Made by a program: the position numbers and the translations under genes. A stretch of DNA of 64,000 bases. Origin: Fibrobacter sp. UWB13. GTDB taxonomy: Bacteria > Fibrobacterota > Fibrobacteria > Fibrobacterales > Fibrobacteraceae. The notes beneath the pieces were generated by a model, which was given only the letters and a program-made list of their open reading frames with translations, made no database searches and was not told the DNA's origin. Positions 50,645 through 58,712 of this stretch are shown in pieces (the stretch's first letter is position 1; every line of letters starts with the position of its first letter). The stretch covers positions 1,798,001 through 1,862,000 of the forward strand of contig NZ_FXAX01000001.1 of the NCBI RefSeq assembly GCF_900177805.1, written 5' to 3'.

Positions 50645-53284
50645 ATGGGATATTTTAAATCAATGTTGGTTTTGGGACTCGCTGCGCATGCCTTCGCGGG
50701 TTCGCCAATCGTCAAAGTTGATTTCGACATGAGCGGACGCAATTCGAGCGAGGTGACAGAGCCGAATTATGTGCCGTGGGTAGTTTCGGGAGTCACTTCC
50801 AAGGATACGACGATTTCTGGTGTAAAAATTGGAATTGCCGGTAGCGGAAATCTCAAGGCGAACTGGTACAAAGCCGGAGTGCAATCACCTTCCTATGCAA
50901 AACTAGTGTGCGATGGTGTGATGGTCGAAGGCGGCGGAAACATTACTCTCACGTTCTCAAATCTTGCTGCAGGGACGCACAGCCTCCTTTTGTACCTGAA
51001 CAATGTCGATGGCGTTGCGGCAAGCAACAGCATTGATGTCTATGTGAACAATTTGAAGCAAGCCTCGGTCAAACCAACAAATCGAGCGCTTTCGACTTCC
51101 GAATCAGCAATCGCGTATGTAACTTTTTCCGTGAGCGGCGCAAGCGCATCGACTGCCATAAAGCTAAACACGAGTACGATTACCCTGAATGGTTTTGAAT
51201 TGAATGTTCCCAATGTGGCAGCACAGGCAACAAGTCCTTCTCCGACGGATTTGGATTACCACGCACCACATGAAAACGGAGCTTTGACACTTTCATGGAC
51301 TGCAGCGAAATCCGCAAAAAAACATCAGGTTTATTTTGGTACGGATTCAGCAACGGTTTTAAAGGCGACAGCCTCGACAGCCGACGTTTACAAAGGCGAG
51401 CAGACGGCAGCGACATACAAAGTTTCGGACACAAATCCATTGCAGACCTACTATTGGCGCGTGGATGAAGTTGATGCGAATGGAACGGTTACGGCAGGAA
51501 ATATCTGGTCATTCAAACCAGGGCGTTTAGCGTTTGAAGGAGCCGAGGGCTATGGTCGTAACGCGGTCGGTGGCCGTGGCGGAAAAGTCGTGTACGTAAC
51601 AAATCTGAACGACGATGGCGCCGGCAGTTTGCGCGAAGCGTGTACAGCAGATATCGGTCCACGAACCATCATGTTCAAAGTCGCAGGCGTAATACAACTC
51701 AAAAGTCGTTTGGTCTGCAATCAGGACTATGTGACGATTGCTGGGCAGACAGCTCCGGGTAAAGGAATTACAATCAAAAGCGCTCCCATCGGCTTTACAG
51801 GCAAAGATATGGTTATCCGCTTCATGCGCGTGCGCCTGGGTTACGGAGCCACTTACGACGGCATGGGGCTCACCGGCGGCGACCACAGCATTCTTGATCA
51901 CGCAAGTATCAGCTGGACAATTGACGAAGCTTTTTCTAGTCGCGGCGGCAAAAACCTGACGCTACAACGCACTTTGATTTCGGAAGCCTTGGATGTCGCA
52001 GACCACCAAAATTATGCAGCAGGAACAGGACATGGATACGCAGCAACAATCGGCGGCGACATCGGGAGTTTCCACCACAACTTGCTGGCGCACAACGCAG
52101 GGCGCAATTGGAGTCTTGGCGGTGGGCTAGACGGTAACGGCTATTATGCAGGTCGCCTGGACATTTTTAACAACGTGGTCTACAATTGGAAAAGTCGCGT
52201 GACCGATGGCGGAGCGCACGAAGTAAACTTCGTCGGCAATTACTACAAGGAAGGCGCAGGCACAGCTCTTCACGGCTATACGTTGCGCGCCCAATTTGAA
52301 GGAACTGGCAAAGGTTCGCAAGCTTACTATTACCACAACAACATTTTGCAAGCCGCAAACGGTTCATTCACTTGCAATGGGAACAACGACAACTGCGGAC
52401 GCGAATACACACTGAGCGGCGGGCAAGTTCTCGATTGGGAACCATGGAACAGCAAACCTTTCTTCGCCTCTTACGCCACTGTACAAAGCGCATCGGCAGC
52501 ATACAAGGACGTGCTGAGCGATGTAGGCCAAACCATGCCCATTCTCGACAATCATGACCAGCGCATGATCAGGGAAACCAAAAACGGAACTTACAGCGTC
52601 GTGGGTTCTGTCGGCAAAACCAAAGGAATTCCCGACCGCGAAACGGACGCAGTTGACACAGCGAATATCAAGGGCTGGGAACCCTACCCGAGTGTGAGCT
52701 GGGCAGACGATTATGACAGCGACCTCGACGGTCTTCCGGACTGGTGGGAAAATATGTACGGTTACAATCCGAAATCCAAGAGCGGTGACTTTAGCGACGC
52801 AAACAAAGACCGATTGGGTGACGGCTGGACTGAACTCGAACGTTATCTTGAATGGATGGCTCGCGCCCACTATACTTTTGCAAAAGGTGAAACCCAAGTC
52901 ATTGACCTTGCTCAATTTACCAAGGGCTACGACAACGGCTCCTATACCGTGAACGCCCCGACAGGCGTTACCGCAACCGTGAGCGGATCCAAACTCACCA
53001 TAAAACTCGCCAACAACTTCGGCGGCGTGGGCTATATCAAGTTTACGCTCAAGGACAATGCTGGCGACACCTTTAGCCGCAACATCGGCGTGACGCAACA
53101 GCTCGCAATATCAACTATTGTTGCAGGAGACTCCACCGAAGTCGGAGATTCAACAACTACCGCAATTATGAATCGACAAGCGGCAAACCGCAATGATTTA
53201 CGTCTGTTCCCTCGCAAGCAAGGTTTCCACGACTTGAAAGGCCGCCGCTTCGAAAAGCAAATTCCATACAGAGTAATGTTTTAA
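50645..53284 (+). CDS. Multidomain secreted PL1-type pectate lyase
   Basis: 879 residues. GGGAG lies upstream of the ATG and the signal peptide ends near HAFAG. An N-terminal beta-sandwich, possibly carbohydrate-binding (about 20-185), and an FnIII-like domain (about 195-295) precede the catalytic beta-helix (about 296-690): AFEGAEGYGRNAVGGRGG, VTNLNDDGAGSLREAC, TIAGQTAPGKGITI, MVIRFMRVRLG, ILDHASISW. DSDLDGLPDWWENMYGY follows and the tail ends FHDLKGRRFEKQIPYRV. It is paralogous to the lyase at 35436. No clear GTTGTC box is present upstream, only a degenerate GTTGAT-TAAA-ACAAGG. Confidence 0.9.
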   Translation: MGYFKSMLVLGLAAHAFAGSPIVKVDFDMSGRNSSEVTEPNYVPWVVSGVTSKDTTISGVKIGIAGSGNLKANWYKAGVQSPSYAKLVCDGVMVEGGGNITLTFSNLAAGTHSLLLYLNNVDGVAASNSIDVYVNNLKQASVKPTNRALSTSESAIAYVTFSVSGASASTAIKLNTSTITLNGFELNVPNVAAQATSPSPTDLDYHAPHENGALTLSWTAAKSAKKHQVYFGTDSATVLKATASTADVYKGEQTAATYKVSDTNPLQTYYWRVDEVDANGTVTAGNIWSFKPGRLAFEGAEGYGRNAVGGRGGKVVYVTNLNDDGAGSLREACTADIGPRTIMFKVAGVIQLKSRLVCNQDYVTIAGQTAPGKGITIKSAPIGFTGKDMVIRFMRVRLGYGATYDGMGLTGGDHSILDHASISWTIDEAFSSRGGKNLTLQRTLISEALDVADHQNYAAGTGHGYAATIGGDIGSFHHNLLAHNAGRNWSLGGGLDGNGYYAGRLDIFNNVVYNWKSRVTDGGAHEVNFVGNYYKEGAGTALHGYTLRAQFEGTGKGSQAYYYHNNILQAANGSFTCNGNNDNCGREYTLSGGQVLDWEPWNSKPFFASYATVQSASAAYKDVLSDVGQTMPILDNHDQRMIRETKNGTYSVVGSVGKTKGIPDRETDAVDTANIKGWEPYPSVSWADDYDSDLDGLPDWWENMYGYNPKSKSGDFSDANKDRLGDGWTELERYLEWMARAHYTFAKGETQVIDLAQFTKGYDNGSYTVNAPTGVTATVSGSKLTIKLANNFGGVGYIKFTLKDNAGDTFSRNIGVTQQLAISTIVAGDSTEVGDSTTTAIMNRQAANRNDLRLFPRKQGFHDLKGRRFEKQIPYRVMF

Positions 53285-53305
53285 ATATTCTCATCAACCT
53301 AACCA

Positions 53306-53333
53306 AAACACCTCGGCGAACGCCGAGGTGTTT
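53306..53333. terminator. Bidirectional terminator between PL1 and TIGR02147 genes
   Basis: A perfect stem AAACACCTCGGCG/CGCCGAGGTGTTT with an AA loop; T or A runs on both sides serve the converging genes. Confidence 0.9.
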
Positions 53334-53360
53334 CGTTGTAGGATTTGATAGAGAGAAAAA

Positions 53361-54209
53361 TTATTTTCCGCCGACAGGGAACAGCGCAAATTGCAACTGA
53401 AAAACTTTATCTGAATTCTTATCTTCTTCGGCGATGAGCGCAATTTCCTTGCGGAAGGCGTTGATGCGCTCTACGATGCGTTCGTAACCTTCCTGGCTAA
53501 TGCCTAGCGTAAGCCCAGAAACATGACGCGAGCCCGGCGGGTCGCGATCAATAGAATCCGCAGCAAGCTTTAGACAATGCTGGTGGAAACCGCGCAGCGC
53601 AAGTTTTGACGTGCGATCCCCCGTGCTAATCGCGCTCTCGGTGAGCACGTATTTGCCGTCATCCCCTTTCTTGATAAGTTCACAGTCTTCGAGCAACTTG
53701 ACCGATTTTTTTGCCTCGTCCGCCGTCACATGCGGGTGGACCATTTTCGCAAGCGCTTCGTAATCGCCATCAAAACCGAACATGCCGATAAGACTGCGAA
53801 TAATCAGGTGCCGCCAATGCGAATACACCATGTACTGCGCATGCCCGAGAATATGCTGTTTCTCGGAAAAGCGCACCACCTTGAGCGCCGCCTGCATTTC
53901 TTCAAACGCAGCATTGCGCTCCTCCATCGTATCCGCCTGATTGAACTTCACAAGCCCAATAAAAAACTCGGTCTCGTGCTTGCCCAGGCGCAGCCCAGAA
54001 GCCACTTTCGGGATGCTCGCGCTCGAAAGATTTTTGTCACCGTTCATCACGCGACTGATGAAATCTTTGGCCTTGAACCCGATTTTATCCGAGAAAACGC
54101 GGAGCGAAAAGGCAGGGTTCGCCTCCTTCTTTGCGCTATAATAATCCTTCAAAAACTCCCGGTAGTCCAGGTATTCGAAGATTTTTTTCCCTAGTTTCTT
54201 TTCGCCCAT
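53361..54209 (-). CDS. TIGR02147 family regulator (HTH protein), third copy, divergent from PL1
   Basis: 282 residues with the same architecture: FEYLDYREFLKDYY, HTH-like SLRVFSDKIGFKAKDFISRVMNG (about 35-57), FFIGLVKFNQAD, YSHWRHLIIRSLIGM, the winged-helix-like LLEDCELIKKGDDGKYVLTES and the C-terminal VFQLQFALFPVGGK. It is cytoplasmic. It is not followed by a lipoprotein gene; instead it faces the PL1-lipoprotein pair across a 285-nt gap. The GTTGTC palindrome lies 54 nt from its start codon, making this the best candidate regulator for the pectinase boxes. Confidence 0.87.
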   Translation of the reverse strand: MGEKKLGKKIFEYLDYREFLKDYYSAKKEANPAFSLRVFSDKIGFKAKDFISRVMNGDKNLSSASIPKVASGLRLGKHETEFFIGLVKFNQADTMEERNAAFEEMQAALKVVRFSEKQHILGHAQYMVYSHWRHLIIRSLIGMFGFDGDYEALAKMVHPHVTADEAKKSVKLLEDCELIKKGDDGKYVLTESAISTGDRTSKLALRGFHQHCLKLAADSIDRDPPGSRHVSGLTLGISQEGYERIVERINAFRKEIALIAEEDKNSDKVFQLQFALFPVGGK

Positions 54210-54262
54210 GCCATAAATGTAAGAAAATTATGTTTTGCGGGGTATAAAAAAGCGACTTTAGC

Positions 54263-54278
54263 GTTGTCCAGAAACAAC
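54263..54278. promoter_or_regulatory. Pectinase box between regulator and PL1 gene
   Basis: GTTGTCCAGAAACAAC: GTTGTC-N4-AACAAC, one mismatch to the palindrome. The downstream GAGAAATC-AGCT matches the flank at 46432. It lies 54 nt from the regulator start and 217 nt from the lyase start. Confidence 0.68.
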
Positions 54279-54343
54279 GAGAAATCAGCTTTCACGAGAA
54301 AAGCGCTTTGAAGTGCGCGCCGCAAGATATAGATTATGGGTAT

Positions 54344-54421
54344 GGGGGAATAATCCCCCTAATTGCAGCCCGCTTCGCGGTCTTCCATTACCCCCAATGC
54401 GGGCTTCAGACGCCAGCCCGC
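54344..54421 (+). promoter_or_regulatory. Leader region with mutually exclusive hairpins upstream of the PL1 gene
   Basis: A hairpin GGGGGA-ATAA-TCCCCC (54344-54359) is followed by AGCCCGC (54367-54373), GCGGGCT (54399-54405) and AGCCCGC (54415-54421). The central GCGGGCT can pair with either copy, and TGGGGG (54343) can pair with CCCCCA (54391). No T run follows the last hairpin. Confidence 0.45.
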
Positions 54422-54494
54422 AACGCCTGGCTTAATTGCTATAAAGGGATGGAACAAGCCAAAAGTTGGGTAATCGCAAAAAAAGTGAGGAACA

Positions 54495-56852
54495 ATGGGT
54501 ATGAAAGGTTTTGGTCAAATAGCGCTTGCAAGCGTTGTCTCAATTTTCGGAATTTCCGCAGTACATGCGGCAGATGCGGCTGCAAAAATTCAAGCCTCTG
54601 AAGTCGTTACGCTCCCGTCCGACGCCGCTTACGGCGGTGGCGACAAAGTCGGTTCACAGCTGATTGCCGCCACGTACAACGCCGGGAAAGGCCCAGGCAT
54701 TTGGATTGTCGCCGATGGCGGTTACAGGCTCTACCACAACGGTTCACTCCTCGCCGAAGATAATCAGGCAGGCCGAGTACGCTTTATCCCGATGACATTC
54801 CTGCCCGGCGAAAACGCCATTTCTGTCGTGAGCGTGAACGGCAAAGGCGCCCCGGGCGTTCTCGTGCAAATCGACGACCTCGACAAATCTTACTATTCCG
54901 GCAGTGGCTGGAAGTCAAAGCCCGTTGTCAGCAACAACTCCTGGAAAAACAAGGGCCGCGACCTCTCGCAATGGGGAGGCGCCACAACGCTTTCTTACGC
55001 AAACAACAAGCTCCCGAGTGGCGGTGCGCTCGGAAACTTCGCCGCAAACACACAAGCGAAATGGATTTGGACAAGCGATGAATCCGACCCGACAGCAGTG
55101 CTCCTTTTCACGTTCAACGTGAAAGCCGAAGGCTTTGGCGTATCCACAACGGGTGGCGACGCAGGCAAAGTCGTCATTGCAAGCGATTCCGCAAGCATCC
55201 GCAAGTACTTGCAGAGCAACGATGCGGTCACGATTCTCGTGCCCGAAGGCACTTACGACTTCAGGCGGATGCGCAATGCGGTGACCGAGGCGAATGCGGC
55301 CGGACGTACCTGGTGCCGCACGACTTGCGGCGAGACGAACCGCGTGACGGGCAAGACGAACAAGTTCTACCGTATCGCCTTCGAGAAAAACAGTTGCGCG
55401 AGCCTCGGCGAATCCGGACTTGAAATCGTGAAGGAATCGGACAATCTGCAGGCGTGGAGCAACTGGATTACCACCAAGCCTAACAAGAGTCTTGTGGGCA
55501 TGGGCCGTGGCGCAAATCTCCGCGGAGCATCCATCGCCGTGCGCAGTAACGAAGGTTCTGGGAACCACATCTACCGCAACCTCGCCATTTACGATGTGAA
55601 CCCGCACTTGATCGAAGGCGGCGACGGCCTTGAAACCGTAGGCACCGCCAGCAAGCACGTAGACAAATTTTGGGCCGACCATATCAGCTACAAATGGATT
55701 TCCGATGGCATGGATATGGAATTTGTTGACAACGCCACCATCAGTTATCTCGATTTTGACGGAGCCAACGAATACAACTGCTGGGGTACCGACCCTTACA
55801 TGGCTCTCGTTGAAGACGCCCATTTAACTTACGCCAACAACTACTGGCACAACACTTACGGTCGCGTCCCGAAAGTCACCGGTGAAAACAACGGCTCGCA
55901 AGTTCATTTGTACAATCAGTACGTTGATTACAACCGATTCTTTGTCGCAGGCGCAAACGGTCACAGCGCAAACGCCAAGGCTTATGTGCGCTACGAAAAC
56001 AGCTACATCAGCGATGGTCAAGGCTACCTCGCCGAATGGGGCGATAACGGCTACGTTTACTTTAGCGGAGTTACGTTCGGGAACGGCACCAAGCAACAGC
56101 ACCGCTACAACGGCACCGTGAAGCAAGGCATTCCGCAGGCAGAAACATTCAACCCGAGCTACAGTTTTGAAAAGCGCAATGTCGCAGACCTTCCGAAAGA
56201 AATCCCGAACCTCTCGGGCGTGGGCGGACGCTACGGCAAAATGCCCGAATACAACCAGGGCTTCGGTCAAAGCAACAAGGCTGCAAGCGTAACGCTCACC
56301 GCACCTGCCGCTGGCGCAAAAATCACTGCAAGCGCAGACGTAACCTTAAAAGCCGACGCCAAGGATAACGACGGCTCCGTGAAAAGCGTAGCATTCTACG
56401 TCGGCAACACGCTCGTTGGAACATCGACCACTGCGCCGTACCAGGTCACCGCCAAGAATCTCGCCTCAGGCACACATTCCGCAGTCGCCGTCGTGACGGA
56501 CAATTCCGGACTCACATGGATGTCTGAATACGTGACGTTCACCGTCGAAAGCGCAGCAGAATCTAGCAGTTCAACAGTCGCTGAATCCAGCTCTAGCGAA
56601 GTTTCTTCATCGAGCGTCGCGGAATCTAGCTCCAGTGCGACACCCGCAAGCAGCTCCAGCGAAGGGACCATCGGCATCGCCTCCCCCATGCAGCGCGCGA
56701 CCGAAGCCGAAGCAGGCTTCTACCGCATCTTTGACATTCAGGGTCGCCCGCTGTACTCCGGCAACAGCAAGCCCGCCAGGATGCCCGCTGCGCACGTCAT
56801 CGTGATTGAATACTCCAAAACAGGCAAAACATTACGCCACTATATCCAATAA
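54495..56852 (+). CDS. Secreted PL1-type pectate lyase with Ig-like module, poly-Ser linker and sorting tail
   Basis: 785 residues. GAGGAAC lies upstream. The signal peptide ends near AVHAAD. A beta-rich N-terminal region (about 25-215) precedes the pectate-lyase beta-helix (about 220-600): SLVGMGRGANLRGASIAV, NHIYRNLAIYDVNPHL, DGLETVGTASKHVDKFWADHISYKWISDGMDMEF and a conserved Asp/Lys-rich catalytic face. A Big_9-type Ig module (about 595-685, VTLTAPAAGAKITASADVTL, GSVKSVAFYVGNTLVG), a Ser linker and the tail FDIQGRPLYSGNSKPA follow. It belongs to a PL1 subfamily different from the other two lyases. The lipoprotein gene follows after 61 nt, probably in one operon. Confidence 0.88.
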   Translation: MGMKGFGQIALASVVSIFGISAVHAADAAAKIQASEVVTLPSDAAYGGGDKVGSQLIAATYNAGKGPGIWIVADGGYRLYHNGSLLAEDNQAGRVRFIPMTFLPGENAISVVSVNGKGAPGVLVQIDDLDKSYYSGSGWKSKPVVSNNSWKNKGRDLSQWGGATTLSYANNKLPSGGALGNFAANTQAKWIWTSDESDPTAVLLFTFNVKAEGFGVSTTGGDAGKVVIASDSASIRKYLQSNDAVTILVPEGTYDFRRMRNAVTEANAAGRTWCRTTCGETNRVTGKTNKFYRIAFEKNSCASLGESGLEIVKESDNLQAWSNWITTKPNKSLVGMGRGANLRGASIAVRSNEGSGNHIYRNLAIYDVNPHLIEGGDGLETVGTASKHVDKFWADHISYKWISDGMDMEFVDNATISYLDFDGANEYNCWGTDPYMALVEDAHLTYANNYWHNTYGRVPKVTGENNGSQVHLYNQYVDYNRFFVAGANGHSANAKAYVRYENSYISDGQGYLAEWGDNGYVYFSGVTFGNGTKQQHRYNGTVKQGIPQAETFNPSYSFEKRNVADLPKEIPNLSGVGGRYGKMPEYNQGFGQSNKAASVTLTAPAAGAKITASADVTLKADAKDNDGSVKSVAFYVGNTLVGTSTTAPYQVTAKNLASGTHSAVAVVTDNSGLTWMSEYVTFTVESAAESSSSTVAESSSSEVSSSSVAESSSSATPASSSSEGTIGIASPMQRATEAEAGFYRIFDIQGRPLYSGNSKPARMPAAHVIVIEYSKTGKTLRHYIQ

Positions 56853-56913
56853 CGATTACTATAGCGATTAATAGCCCTCCCGCTTTTAGCAAATCTTATA
56901 TATATTGGTATCA

Positions 56914-58584
56914 ATGAAGTTCTGCAAAAACATATTGGCTGTTTCGATTGCGTCCACCGCAATTTTTGGAGGTTGCTCCTCCGACAGCCAAATTGCAGGC
57001 AACAGCGCCGAGACGGGTTCTCCTGAACTCGCCGGCATTTTCCTTTTGGATAACGGCAAGCCCGCCGCATTTGCGCGCGTGCATTGCGTCCCTAGCGACT
57101 TTGACGCGGCCTCAGGCGAGCTCCCCGCCGCCTACACCACGGATACGGATTCCACAGGCTACTACAGCCTCGATTCCATTCCTGCAGGCACTTACGCCGT
57201 CGAAACTTTCCATGAAGAATCCGGCAAGCGGTTCCTCGTACAAAACGTAAGCATCACCGAAGACGATTCCATCGCCGTTAGCGACACACTCCGCGCACCA
57301 GGCTCTGTCGAAATCGCGTTCAACAGCCTCATTGAAGACGGCACGTCCGCCATGGTCACAATCCCCGGAACAACCATCTTACGCAAAGTGATCGTTCACG
57401 CGCAAAAGGCCATTATCGACAGCTTGCCCACCGACACGCTTGGTCTCAGAATTTATATAGAAAACGACACGTTGGATTACGGGGATGTCTTCGTCAAATC
57501 AGATACGACCGTCCAGACGCTCGTCAACTATCCACTCATCGAATACACGTTCGTCGCCCCGCTTGCACTCCCCGAAGGCGAAGACACTCTCTCGTCTTTT
57601 GTGAGCGACATTCCGCTTGCGCTCCGCCTGACTGCAGAAAACAGCGACATCGATACACTCGCTCGCTTGCAAGGCCGCTGGGAAGTTGTACGCATTTCAA
57701 AAGATGGCAAGCGCAGCAAAAAGCTCCCGATTGTGAATTCAGTCCTTGACGAAAAAGAAGCTATTTTCTGGGTAAGCGTGGATTCTCTAAACGTTTCCGA
57801 CTCACTCGAACTTTCATTCAACAACGCGCTTGAACCAGGTTACGCTCACGACGTATTCCCGACCAACCGCAGCTATTCGCTCGTGTACCATTTCGATAGC
57901 GAAACCGACATCAAGGACGATGCCGAAAAGGGCTATTTCGACGGATCGCTAACCGCCGCAGAAACGGGAACCGAAACGGTGGCAAATCTCAACGCAGACG
58001 GTGTACTCGGCACATCCATTACGCTAGACGCAACAACTTCAATCATCGCGACAAACTCCGCCAAGATAGACTCCACTCGCAAGGTTAATTTGTCCTTTGA
58101 CGGCAAGCAATTCTGTTTTTCGCTGTGGGTCAATCTCGAATCGCTAAAGCAACAGACCATCTTTGAAAAAAATGATGAATACGCACTCCGCTACTCACCT
58201 GAACAAGGCTTTGTCGTAGAATTCTATCACATCGCCACAGAAAATGCCGCCGATGAAGGTGCCACAGACACCGCAAGTTACAAACAAACGTGGGCGTCAG
58301 GCACAAAAGGAATTGAAGCAGGCAAATGGATATTCATTGCATTCAGCAAGCATTCCATACCGCAAACAAATTACTTTATCAACAGTGCACCAATCGAAGC
58401 CGAAGAAACCCGCAGCGATTGGGATGGCAACCGAGAATTTGCAGACTTTAAAATCGGCGGATTCAACGGGAAAATAGACGAGCTCATGCTCGGTAGCGCA
58501 TTCCGCGACGATTCCTGGACTCGCCTCACCTACCTCAATCAAAAGCCCGAAGATTCCTGGCCAAAACTTTCCGCGAGAAAATAA
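56914..58584 (+). CDS. Lipoprotein with regulatory-like domain and LamG-like domain, third copy
   Basis: 556 residues from the ATG; an in-frame TTG earlier is weaker. The lipobox FGGC (about C21) is followed by SSDSQIAGNSAETGSPELAGI, the conserved motif of the other two lipoproteins. A carboxypeptidase-regulatory-like domain (about 35-110, LLDNGKPAAFARVHC, DSTGYYSLDSIPAGTYAVE), a second beta region, and a LamG/ConA-like domain (about 360-540, FCFSLWVNLESLKQQTIFEKND, GKIDELMLGSAFRDD). It is probably anchored in the outer membrane and binds plant polysaccharide. It follows the PL1 gene. The gap after it (58585-58712) is A/T-rich with a TACTATTATATTATATA stretch and no gene. Confidence 0.82.
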   Translation: MKFCKNILAVSIASTAIFGGCSSDSQIAGNSAETGSPELAGIFLLDNGKPAAFARVHCVPSDFDAASGELPAAYTTDTDSTGYYSLDSIPAGTYAVETFHEESGKRFLVQNVSITEDDSIAVSDTLRAPGSVEIAFNSLIEDGTSAMVTIPGTTILRKVIVHAQKAIIDSLPTDTLGLRIYIENDTLDYGDVFVKSDTTVQTLVNYPLIEYTFVAPLALPEGEDTLSSFVSDIPLALRLTAENSDIDTLARLQGRWEVVRISKDGKRSKKLPIVNSVLDEKEAIFWVSVDSLNVSDSLELSFNNALEPGYAHDVFPTNRSYSLVYHFDSETDIKDDAEKGYFDGSLTAAETGTETVANLNADGVLGTSITLDATTSIIATNSAKIDSTRKVNLSFDGKQFCFSLWVNLESLKQQTIFEKNDEYALRYSPEQGFVVEFYHIATENAADEGATDTASYKQTWASGTKGIEAGKWIFIAFSKHSIPQTNYFINSAPIEAEETRSDWDGNREFADFKIGGFNGKIDELMLGSAFRDDSWTRLTYLNQKPEDSWPKLSARK

Positions 58585-58712
58585 CTCGGTCACTGCCCAC
58601 GCGTTCAGCACTCAGTTACTTACTATTATATTATATACGCAAAAATGCCCCGCGATTTTAAGAGTGCGTTTTAAACTTTCAAAAAAACCTTATTACATTT
58701 TGCCGAAGAACA

